DNA of 64,000 nucleotides, taken from NCBI GenBank assembly GCA_903928685.1, contig CAIYRS010000021.1, forward strand, positions 1-64,000, written 5' to 3'. This DNA comes from an uncultured Methylococcaceae bacterium. GTDB lineage: Bacteria > Pseudomonadota > Gammaproteobacteria > Methylococcales > Methylomonadaceae. Below are positions 56,916-64,000 of the stretch, piece after piece; the stretch's first letter is position 1, and each line of letters begins with the position of its first letter. The notes below the pieces were generated by a model. The model made no database searches. It was not told the origin of the DNA and saw nothing but the letters and a program-made list of their open reading frames with translations. A program made the position numbers and the translations under genes.

Positions 56916-58472
56916 CTAATGCGCCGCTTTATCCGCCACACACAACCATTTCGCCAAGAAAAACACCACGCCCATCAACGCATAAGCCATGGCCCATTCC
57001 CAAGCGGGAGTTAACGACAGCGCCGTATCGCTAGCTGTCCAGCGGTAAGAATGGATCAAACCGCTGGCGGATAAAAGGCTTGCCGCACCGCTCCACAGCG
57101 CGGCGTTGATAAATTGCCGCTCGATGACCGCGACCGTCATCGCCGCCAAAATCATCGCGGTGAAAATAAAGCCCTGTTCCAAAGCAAATGCACCGTGAAT
57201 CCAAATGTCCGCCATTTGGAAGCGGCTGATTAAATCATTATTAAACACGCTTTGGTTTGCATCGCTGGCGGCACGTACCCCGCTTTTCGCCATGAACGCG
57301 CCCCACGCGGCAATGCCCGGCAACAAGCCCAACACCACAGCAGGCGCGTGACTTTTCGGGGTTTCTTGAAACGCTTGCGCGGCGATAACGATGCCTATCC
57401 ACAACACAATCGCCATGCCCGCATCAATCGGCACGGCCCACGCGATGTACGACAAGCTTCCGGTCAGGCAAATCACCGTCATAAACGCGCCGTTCATGAT
57501 CGAATAACCCACCCGCGCACCCATCGCCTTCCAACCGGGATGACCGATATAAATCGTGGTCGGGAAGCACGAACCAAACACACACGCCGCCAAAGTGCCG
57601 ATACCGTTCGCCATTAACGACGGACGCGTCGGGAAACTGTCACCCGCCGCTTCTGCCGATTCAATGTTCTGCAAAGAGCCAATCACGTTAAATAAACCCA
57701 TCGGGATAATTACCGATAAATACGTCAAGCTTTGCGGCGAAGCCAACGCCGCCCATAAATCACCGACAACGGGTATCGGCAAAAACAATCCCAGGTCGTT
57801 TTCTGGCTTGATGCCCACAGGCGCCAAGCCCATTATCCAAGACAACAACACGCCTAATAACACAGCCACCAAACCGCCCGGAATATTGCCGCGAAATTTC
57901 AGCTTGCCGAAATACACCAATAAAATCACCGCCAAGGTTACCAAACCGACAACCGGATGCGCGTAAGTGCGGAACAAGAAACCCAAGGAAATGAAGGTCA
58001 GGGCAATGCCGGATAAGGTCGATAACAAGGCCGCACGAGGCGTGGCTTTTCGTAAGCGTTCGGCGACAAACGACCCGAACAGCTCGATCAAACCCGAACC
58101 GAAACACGCCAATAAACCCGCTTGCCACGCGATGATGTCAGGATTCGCCGCCCCCGCCGCCACGGCAACCATTTTCGCGGGCAACATCACCAAAAAGATA
58201 TGCGCGAATAATGACACGGTATTGATGCCATAAGGCAAGGCGCAAATGTCGTCACGCCCAGTCAAAGCCGCTAATTGCTTGGCTTGGTAAGCGTAATAAA
58301 GATTGCCGACCAACAAAGACACCGCCGCACCAGGCAAGATATGCCGATAAATTAAGTCATCAGAAAAGCCCAACACATGGCTACATAAACCGACAATCAC
58401 CAGCAATTGCACGAGATTGTCCAAAGCCAAACCAAAAAAACCGTCAATATCGGCACGTACAAACCATTTCAT
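56916..58472 (-). CDS. NCS2-like (xanthine/uracil/adenine-type) permease
   Basis: A 518-residue membrane protein with about 12-14 spans. The text resembles the AzgA/xanthine-uracil (NCS2) family: GLALDNLVQLLVIVGLC, DDICALPYGINTVSLFAHIF, TFISLGFLFRTYAHP, FNVIGSLQNIESAEAAGDSFPTRPSLMANGIGTLAACVFGSCFPTTIYIGHPGWKAMGARVGYS. This subgroup is less studied and its substrate is not readable. It is convergent with the ArsI-like gene, ending 18 bases from it. Confidence 0.8.
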   Translation of the reverse strand: MKWFVRADIDGFFGLALDNLVQLLVIVGLCSHVLGFSDDLIYRHILPGAAVSLLVGNLYYAYQAKQLAALTGRDDICALPYGINTVSLFAHIFLVMLPAKMVAVAAGAANPDIIAWQAGLLACFGSGLIELFGSFVAERLRKATPRAALLSTLSGIALTFISLGFLFRTYAHPVVGLVTLAVILLVYFGKLKFRGNIPGGLVAVLLGVLLSWIMGLAPVGIKPENDLGLFLPIPVVGDLWAALASPQSLTYLSVIIPMGLFNVIGSLQNIESAEAAGDSFPTRPSLMANGIGTLAACVFGSCFPTTIYIGHPGWKAMGARVGYSIMNGAFMTVICLTGSLSYIAWAVPIDAGMAIVLWIGIVIAAQAFQETPKSHAPAVVLGLLPGIAAWGAFMAKSGVRAASDANQSVFNNDLISRFQMADIWIHGAFALEQGFIFTAMILAAMTVAVIERQFINAALWSGAASLLSASGLIHSYRWTASDTALSLTPAWEWAMAYALMGVVFFLAKWLCVADKAAH

Positions 58473-58833
58473 AGGCGCATCCTTGAAAAAGTTGAAATTA
58501 ATGGTTGGTCATCTTACCGATTTGAAGGTTTAAGCGGTAGTTGGTGGTTAAGGAATTGAAGAACGGGTGAAGTTTTGTGGGAGTCCAAAACATGTTTTGG
58601 ACTCCGATAATGATGGTGTGGAACTTGCTCAGATTTGCTTCGATTAATTGTGAATGGCTTGTGTTGCGGGGAACGGATTTTTCCATTCATCCTTCGACAA
58701 GCTCAGGACGAACGGAAAAATCCTGAAATATACGACCTATCTAATTGATATATAATGTAAATTATTAGCTTAATGGCAGTGATGCCGGAGCGTGGGAACT
58801 ATAAAATTGATTATTGAATGACAGCACTAAACT
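58473..58833. repeat. repeat region between permease and TPR gene
   Basis: No gene. It contains a perfect-palindrome copy (58580-58605), a REP-like hairpin (58675-58723), and the right-arm unit AGCTTAATGGCAGTGATGCCGGAGCGTGGGAAC (58768-58799). A possible promoter of the NCS2-like gene lies near 58480-58560. Confidence 0.8.
58580..58605. repeat. perfect 26-base palindrome, copy 3
   Basis: GGAGTCCAAAACA followed by its exact complement, about 108 bases upstream of the permease start on the minus strand. Confidence 0.9.
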
Positions 58834-60483
58834 TTAGCCCTGTTCTTGCGCTTGGCTTAAAGCTTCCCACCAATCCAAGCCTTCATGGCCTAATTTTTTG
58901 GACAGGTCACTTAATTCTTGTAAATCCTTTTTTAGTCCAATCTCCTTAGCGATAACATAAGCATTTATCAAAAATGAAATTGCCTCTTCCCGCTTATTTA
59001 GGGTTAAAAGTATGTGTCCGATATTCAATAAAACGGAACACTCACCAACTCTATCAGCAATTATTTTTCTGATTTGAAGTGATTGCATTAAATAAATTAA
59101 CGCACCTTCATGGTTGCCTTTGGAAATTTCGACAACTGCAAAATTATTAAGGGTTGCTCCCTCAGACTGCTTATCACCAATATCTTGTTGGATTTTTAAC
59201 GCACTCTCTAAGTAACCTATACTAGTTTCGTAATCACCTTGGACGTAAGCGGTTATAGCTAAATTATTAAGCGTTATGGCTTCACCGTGTTTATTTCCGA
59301 TTTTTTTGCAGACGTTTAAAGACTCATTCAAAAATCGTAATTCTTCTTCGTAATCTCCCCTTTGATGATAAATTTGAGAAATATTATTAAGAGTTGCCGC
59401 TTTTAGTTCGTAATCACCATGAATTTCACAAATATTCAGCGATTGAGTTAGATAATTTAAAGCTTCTTTGTCATTACCTAAAGCACTATAAATTTGGGAA
59501 ATATTATTTAGTGCGATTCCTTCCATTTGTTGATTTCTAGTGATTTGACAAATTTTAAGTGCCCCGAGTAGGCAGTTTAAAGAGTTTTCATATTCACCTT
59601 TCTTTTTTAAAATCTGTGAAATGTTAATAAGGAGTTCGCATTCCCCGACTTTGTTATTCATGGCTTTATTTACTTGTAACGATTGATCCATGTAACTTAA
59701 GCCTGTGTCGTAATCGCCCAAAGTTATATACATTTGTGAGATATTACTAAGCGCTGCTATTTCCCCTGTTACATTTTTTATTGATTGGTATGCTCCAAGT
59801 GATTTTTGAAACTGACTTAGTGCATGTTGATATTCTCCTATCGAATCATATAGAAGCCCCAACCGATTCAGTAAATCACCTTGAGTTTTCGAAACTGCTT
59901 GTCCTGCCAATTCTTCCAGTAAATTTTCAAGATTAACAATCCAACGCTGTTTTTCTGCCAAGGTCAATTGTCCGACAAAGTTTTCCTTCAAACTTTCCCA
60001 AGTGCTAGTCATCAAACTGAGCTTGTCCGTTTCCGGCAAGTGAAACTCATAAACGCCGCTACGCCAATCGGCAAAGTCGGGTGCTTCGCGGAAAATTTCA
60101 GTCACTAAAAAATCAGGAAGCCAAAACACCACAGGATGATTAATGCGCCCGAAATGTTCGCGCCGCCAGTTGAGTTCTTGCAGGACGTGGCGGTCTTTTA
60201 AATGGTGCAGTTTTTCCAAATCGTAAATAAATACAATGGCTTCATCGCTGGCATCGGCTAGCAAGTACGACATTTGTACATCGATATAAATGTCGTTTTC
60301 GGGAACGAGCGGCAATTCCAGAATGGGTTTAGCAAGATTAGTTTTGAGCGCGGCAACCAACGTTTGCCGCAGTAAGACGGTGTTGCAACTGACAAAATAC
60401 AGGCCAAAACCTTTGCACAGTTGCAGGGCGCGGCGCAGGTTTTTTAGTTCTGGATGTTGGCTAAATAGATCAGGTGCGTCCAT
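58834..60483 (-). CDS. TPR protein with an N-terminal effector-like domain
   Basis: A 549-residue protein. I start at the ATG giving MDAPDLFSQHPELKNLRRAL, 5 bases after the ATPase stop; the track's TTG start lies inside the ATPase gene. The N-terminal ~170 residues (LCKGFGLYFVSCNTVLLRQ...LNWRREHFG...HPVVFWLPDFLVTEIFREAPDFADWRSGVYEF) form a compact alpha/beta domain I cannot name. Residues about 205-530 are seven or more 40-residue TPR units, each with N.SQIY...G.Y..AL.....SL.I. The end is LDWWEALSQAQ. The TPR part is AT-rich. The pair probably forms a protein complex with the upstream ATPase. Confidence 0.75.
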   Translation of the reverse strand: MDAPDLFSQHPELKNLRRALQLCKGFGLYFVSCNTVLLRQTLVAALKTNLAKPILELPLVPENDIYIDVQMSYLLADASDEAIVFIYDLEKLHHLKDRHVLQELNWRREHFGRINHPVVFWLPDFLVTEIFREAPDFADWRSGVYEFHLPETDKLSLMTSTWESLKENFVGQLTLAEKQRWIVNLENLLEELAGQAVSKTQGDLLNRLGLLYDSIGEYQHALSQFQKSLGAYQSIKNVTGEIAALSNISQMYITLGDYDTGLSYMDQSLQVNKAMNNKVGECELLINISQILKKKGEYENSLNCLLGALKICQITRNQQMEGIALNNISQIYSALGNDKEALNYLTQSLNICEIHGDYELKAATLNNISQIYHQRGDYEEELRFLNESLNVCKKIGNKHGEAITLNNLAITAYVQGDYETSIGYLESALKIQQDIGDKQSEGATLNNFAVVEISKGNHEGALIYLMQSLQIRKIIADRVGECSVLLNIGHILLTLNKREEAISFLINAYVIAKEIGLKKDLQELSDLSKKLGHEGLDWWEALSQAQEQG

Positions 60484-60487
60484 TGCG

Positions 60488-61810
60488 TTAAGGGCTTGGG
60501 CTTTGGGTGCGGCGAATTTCGGCAAATTCGTCTTGCAGCCAACGGATGTGGCTTAAGGCCGGATGTAAGGCCGCCCAACGCTCGCCGTTTTCGTATTCAT
60601 GCACTAAGCGCAAACGCAGCAATGGTTCGTATTTTTTGTCGCCATCGGCGGAGATGCGGCGGTCGGTTTGGACTTCGAACAAAAGCGGGACAAAGTCTTT
60701 TTGCAGCATTCGGTCGTAATCTTTGACCAAGTTGCGTATCGCCCGCCCAACATCGCTTTGCCGGATAACGGAGTCGGCAGTTTCGCAGCAGGGACGGATG
60801 AGATGGAATAAGTCGCGGATGGAACCGCCGCTCATGTTGATTAATTCAACGAGCAGGTTTTCATTTTCAAATAAGGTGGCGACGTTTAGGCGTTTTTTTA
60901 TCAATTCGATTAATTTCGCTTGTCCTTCTGGCGTTTGGTATTTGACCATTGGTAAGACAAAGGCGCGGTCGGTGTAATAATCACGCGTATTGAAGGAAAA
61001 GGTGACAGAAATGGGGACGGTGTAAACGATATGGCAATTGGGTGCGTTCAATTGCTCGGCATGGTTGATGTAAAAATCGCTGTGCGTGGATTCGTTGTCT
61101 TTGATGGGGCGATAACCCATTTTTTCCAAGCCATCAATAATGACTACCAAATCGGCATAGCCCTTTTTTTGTAATTGGGTGCGTGCTGCCAGTAACAAGT
61201 CATTGAGTTTAGCAATGAAGAGGCTTAAATCCCTTTCAATAATCCGGCGGATTTCTTTTCGGTGGCTGCTACCGCTGCGAATTTCACCAGTTAATTGGCT
61301 TAGCAAGCTGATAAAGGGCAGAGCTATTTTGGCTTCGCCGCTTGCTGAGGCTTTGGCATTAACTTCTTTGCCGTAAACTTCTGTCATGACAGTGTCTGCA
61401 AACCAACCTTCAATGTCTTTAACCAAGGCCGATTTCAAGGGCATTTTCTTTTCTTTCATTTCCTCGGCGACTGCTTGGGCGATGTTTAGCAACACGTCTT
61501 GGTAGTTGATTTCTGTTTTATCCAGACTTTGCTCAACGTCGATATAGACCACAAAATATTGCCTGTCTTCCAATTTTTGTTGCAGGCGTTTTAATTCGGT
61601 TGATTTGCCGCTGCCGATATGTCCAGTGAATAGTTGTTTATGAAAACCTGCATTTTGATTGGTAAGGGCAATTCGCTTAACTAAGATGTTAATGGAGTCG
61701 CCATTGCGTACTTCTGATAAATCAATGTAACGCAGGTCGTTGGCTTCTAAGGGCAGGTCTGGATTACAGGCGTTGTAAGCGTCATCTAAATTATCAACAG
61801 TGTTATTCAT
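60488..61810 (-). CDS. AAA/STAND-like P-loop ATPase
   Basis: A 440-residue ATPase. Walker A is FTGHIGSGKSTELKRL (about residues 61-76), Walker B is DLVVIIDGLEKMG, and later TVPISVTF (sensor 1-like) and SGGSIRDLFHLIRP (sensor-2/arginine region) are visible; the C-terminal ~100 residues end with a winged-helix-like ENGERWAALHPAL. Such P-loop NTPases act as switches or DNA-translocating motors; no catalytic effector domain is present in this protein. It precedes the TPR gene by 5 bases and is certainly cotranscribed. I do not recognise the system. Confidence 0.78.
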   Translation of the reverse strand: MNNTVDNLDDAYNACNPDLPLEANDLRYIDLSEVRNGDSINILVKRIALTNQNAGFHKQLFTGHIGSGKSTELKRLQQKLEDRQYFVVYIDVEQSLDKTEINYQDVLLNIAQAVAEEMKEKKMPLKSALVKDIEGWFADTVMTEVYGKEVNAKASASGEAKIALPFISLLSQLTGEIRSGSSHRKEIRRIIERDLSLFIAKLNDLLLAARTQLQKKGYADLVVIIDGLEKMGYRPIKDNESTHSDFYINHAEQLNAPNCHIVYTVPISVTFSFNTRDYYTDRAFVLPMVKYQTPEGQAKLIELIKKRLNVATLFENENLLVELINMSGGSIRDLFHLIRPCCETADSVIRQSDVGRAIRNLVKDYDRMLQKDFVPLLFEVQTDRRISADGDKKYEPLLRLRLVHEYENGERWAALHPALSHIRWLQDEFAEIRRTQSPSP

Positions 61811-62077
61811 TGTTTTGTTGCTGCGTTAATGTAAATCGGAAAAAGCGGTTAATGTCGCCCTAATTTTGGAGCAGTATAGTCTTTTGTGGTGTGGTTTTCG
61901 ATGACTGTGCGGCCTTGCTAGTTGTATCTAAAAGGTTTTTAACCACAATATACAAATGCAGATAACACATCTTTGTTAATGGTTTTGAGTTTAATCGGAA
62001 AATCGGAGGGCTAATAACTGAAGTTGCACAGTAACGCGTTTTTCTAATTTCAACCCGCAGAAATTGTCTGCCTAATA
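61811..62077. promoter_or_regulatory. leader of the ATPase/TPR operon
   Basis: An AT-rich 267-base gap between the nuoM stop and the ATPase start, both on the minus strand. The 73-residue ORF 61860-62081 begins with TTG across the nuoM stop and has no recognisable content, so I leave it out. The ATPase promoter should be within the first 100 bases before 61810. Confidence 0.45.
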
Positions 62078-63616
62078 TCAATTACTAGCAGGCATTCCCT
62101 GCAATTCCACCAATTCTTCGCCTTTCATCGACGGCTGTTCCAATAGCCTTGCCAGCCACGCTTCGGTGCTGGTTTTATTGATGCTCAATACGCCGTTAGG
62201 CCATAAACCCAGTACCAATACTAGCAATGCCGGAATGGTCAGCAGGGCGATTTCCCTTGGCAGTAAATCGCTAGCTTGTTGATTGGCGGGGCATGTTATT
62301 GGCCCGAAAAACGCGCGGCGGCTATACGACAACATGTACGCCGCTGCGAGTACCGCACCTGCTAAGGCGGTGATGCCTAGGCTGGGGTGTCCGAGTAATG
62401 CGCCTAATACCAGCAACAATTCAGCGGGGAAGCCGTTGCTGCCGGGTATGCCGATGCTGGCGGCGACAAATAGGAAAAAAAATGCCGTCAGCTTAGGCAT
62501 GGTTTTCGCCAAACCGCCTAGATGTTGCAGTTCGGTACTGCCTAGACGTTGGTGCAAAAATCCGGCAATCAACATCAGTGAGCCAGCAATGATGGTGAAA
62601 TTGAGCAATTGGAAAATCGCGCCTTGAATGCCTTGCATGTTCAGCGCGGCGATGCCGATGACCACTAAGCCTGCGTGGCTGATGCTGGCAAACGCCAACA
62701 AGCGCCGCAGATTAGTCTGTTGCAGGGCGATTAACGCGCCGTACATTAAGGTGATTGCCCCTAAAATGCCGAGCAGCCAATTAAATTCCACCGCTGCGGA
62801 GGGCGCTAACGGCATGGCAAAACGGATGATGCCGTAAATGCCCAGTTTTAAGCCTAGCAATAGCGCTACCAATTGCGTGGGCGCTTCCAGTGCGGTGCTG
62901 GGTAACCAAGAATGCAGCGGCACTAACGGTGCTTTTACTGCAAAACCTAGTAATAACAATAAAAATATCAGGTTCTGTAAGTTATCCGGCAAGGCGGTTT
63001 GTAACAAAATCGGCAGGCTAAAACTTAAATCTTGCGGCAAGCTGCCGTTTATTTGATTGGCGTGGTTGATGGCTAACAGCACGATGGCGAACAACAACGG
63101 CACGCCGCCAAAGAGCATAAATAAGGTGTATTTGATGGCGGCATGACGGCGTTTTGCGCCTACGCCCCATAAGCCAATCAAGAAAAAAATCGGCGGTAAG
63201 GTCAGTTGCCAAAAAACCAAGAACAACAGCATGTCCAAGGCGGAGAACACCCCGATAGTCATGGCTTCCAACAGCAGCAATAAAGCCAGATGCAGACGGT
63301 TAAAGCTGGCGACGGCATACCAAGAGGCCACGATGGCAAGCAGGGTTAATAATGCTGTCATCGGTAAAAATAATACCGAAATGCCATCCACACCGAGAAA
63401 GAATTCGGCATTTAAACTGGGCATCCACGGGTATTGTTCTAGCAGTTGAAAACCGCTGTCTTCAGGGTTGAACTGCCACAGCACCGCCAGTGTCAGCAGC
63501 AGTTCCAAGCAGGCGACAGCTAAGCCAATCGCCATTGCCAACCGTTGTTTGCCAATGCCGACCACCAATAGTGCGCCTGCTAGCGGCAGGAAAATACTCA
63601 GGCTTAATAGATTCAT
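62078..63616 (-). CDS. nuoM: NADH-quinone oxidoreductase subunit M
   Basis: A 512-residue NuoM-type proton pump of complex I, with about 14 spans. Seen: MNLLSLSIFLPLAGALLVV at the N-terminus, FFLGVDGISVLFLPMTALL, the conserved lysine/glutamate region LGFAVKAPLVPLHSWLPSTALEAPTQLVALLLGLKLGIYG, SISHAGLVVIG, and FFFLFVAASIGIPGSNGFPAE. Homologous antiporter subunits (Mrp/Hyf) look similar, but this reading fits NuoM. nuoN does not follow; the next gene is the ATPase operon, so this may be a reduced or duplicated nuo locus. Confidence 0.88.
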   Translation of the reverse strand: MNLLSLSIFLPLAGALLVVGIGKQRLAMAIGLAVACLELLLTLAVLWQFNPEDSGFQLLEQYPWMPSLNAEFFLGVDGISVLFLPMTALLTLLAIVASWYAVASFNRLHLALLLLLEAMTIGVFSALDMLLFLVFWQLTLPPIFFLIGLWGVGAKRRHAAIKYTLFMLFGGVPLLFAIVLLAINHANQINGSLPQDLSFSLPILLQTALPDNLQNLIFLLLLLGFAVKAPLVPLHSWLPSTALEAPTQLVALLLGLKLGIYGIIRFAMPLAPSAAVEFNWLLGILGAITLMYGALIALQQTNLRRLLAFASISHAGLVVIGIAALNMQGIQGAIFQLLNFTIIAGSLMLIAGFLHQRLGSTELQHLGGLAKTMPKLTAFFFLFVAASIGIPGSNGFPAELLLVLGALLGHPSLGITALAGAVLAAAYMLSYSRRAFFGPITCPANQQASDLLPREIALLTIPALLVLVLGLWPNGVLSINKTSTEAWLARLLEQPSMKGEELVELQGMPASN

Positions 63617-63644
63617 GGTTTTGCTGGTTAGGGTTATTGGTAGT

Positions 63645-63872
63645 TGTCCACGAACGGCACGAAAGCCACGAAAATGGCTGTTAAGTTAAGATTGATGTCG
63701 CCAATCAAAGGAGTCCAAAACATGTTTTGGACTCCTACAATAAGTTTTTGGACTTGTTATTGAATCGCTGAATAAAGCCTTCGACAAGCTCAGGCCGAAC
63801 GGTAACTAATTGATTCCGTTCGTGCTGAGCTTGTCGAAGCATGATCGGGATCGATTAGTTCAGCGCTTCCTT
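63645..63872. repeat. repeat cluster upstream of nuoM
   Basis: Contains a CACGAACGGCACGAAAGC repeat (about 63645-63673), a perfect-palindrome copy (63709-63736) and a full ~115-base bipartite REP-like element (63761-63872) that runs to the stop of the partial gene. Confidence 0.85.
63709..63736. repeat. perfect 26-base palindrome, copy 4
   Basis: GGAGTCCAAAACA and its exact complement, extended to 28 bases as in copy 1, between the partial gene and nuoM on the minus strand. Confidence 0.9.
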
Positions 63873-64000
63873 ATTGCTCTTCTAACGGCACCACATCAGC
63901 CTCATCAAGCAACTGGGATGCGTGAATAGGAAAACCTTTGCTGATGGCGGCTGCGGCTTGGTCGATAAAACCCAGCCACGGGGTGGTGTAATAGCCTGTG
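63871..64000 (-). CDS. 3' end of a gene upstream of nuoM (partial)
   Basis: The minus-strand frame runs off the window edge. The last 42 codons read TGYYTTPWLGFIDQAAAAIS...QLLDEADVVPLEEQ and then TAA. The tail is soluble and acidic. Its position directly upstream of nuoM suggests another subunit of the same complex (NuoL would be typical), but the visible tail does not show a NuoL signature, so I leave it unnamed. Confidence 0.6.
   Translation of the reverse strand, partial: TGYYTTPWLGFIDQAAAAISKGFPIHASQLLDEADVVPLEEQ

Noticed and set aside
56916-58472. Link between the NCS2-like permease and the NCS1-like kinase as one system
   Set aside because: They lie more than 30 kb apart, belong to different families and share no visible regulation.
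61860-62081. 73-residue ORF between nuoM and the ATPase
   Set aside because: Starts with TTG across the nuoM stop, has no ribosome site or recognisable pattern; more likely leader DNA.

Overview
The window looks like chromosomal DNA of a gammaproteobacterium. The order gyrB-recF-dnaN-dnaA | rpmH-rnpA-yidD-yidC-mnmE marks the region around the replication origin. A complete zwf-edd-eda (Entner-Doudoroff) block followed by gltA, together with the very dense families of short palindromic repeats, would fit a Methylococcales-type methanotroph. That assignment is an inference: no methane or methanol oxidation gene lies in the window. Apart from one IS110 element, a type I restriction locus and an ATPase/TPR pair, the genes read like a housekeeping chromosome.

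Layout. 0.5-8 kb: rhodanese and aminotransferase (minus strand), dksA-gluQ, trpE-trpG (ATGA overlap), and comF divergent from bioB. 8-10.5 kb: small accessory genes (HNH nuclease, four-helix membrane protein, DUF1877) embedded in repeats. 10.5-16 kb: zwf>edd>eda>gltA on the minus strand. 16-22 kb: FUN14-like gene, thyA, an IS110 element inserted in a repeat hairpin, and oxyR divergent from tyrS. 21.7-26.7 kb: a putative signalling operon made of an exported protein, a transporter-fused hybrid histidine kinase and a LuxR-type response regulator. 27-30 kb: UPF0114 protein, a glutaredoxin-like/fumarase fusion and a YkgJ-type cysteine-cluster protein. 30-37.5 kb: hsdR>hsdM>[nuclease remnant]>AbrB-type antitoxin>PIN toxin>hsdS. 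37.7-48.2 kb: the origin region, with a candidate oriC between dnaA and dnaN and parS-like sites at the gyrB/recF junction. 48.2-58.5 kb: lipoprotein, acs, molybdopterin oxidoreductase, exported propeller-like protein, ArsI/CadI-like protein and an NCS2-type permease. 58.8-61.8 kb: AAA-type ATPase plus a TPR protein. 62-64 kb: nuoM and the 3' end of an upstream gene.

How the genes connect. zwf, edd and eda make the Entner-Doudoroff route from glucose-6-phosphate to pyruvate and glyceraldehyde-3-phosphate; gltA, acs and the fumarase feed or belong to the TCA cycle. The origin block holds initiation (dnaA), clamp (dnaN), repair (recF) and gyrase, then the ribosome/RNase P/membrane-insertion/tRNA-modification run. 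The hsd locus is a complete-looking type I restriction-modification system interrupted by a toxin-antitoxin pair.

The least explained parts are (a) the ATPase/TPR pair at 58.8-61.8 kb, (b) the NCS1-transporter-like/Cys-rich/hybrid-kinase protein with its exported partner, (c) the glutaredoxin-like/fumarase ORF fusion, and (d) the layered intergenic repeats, including a 26-bp perfect palindrome present in four copies plus a fifth copy with compensating changes, and an IS110 that split a repeat hairpin so cleanly that its ends can be read from the sequence. All calls come from reading the sequence and supplied ORFs; no database search was run.
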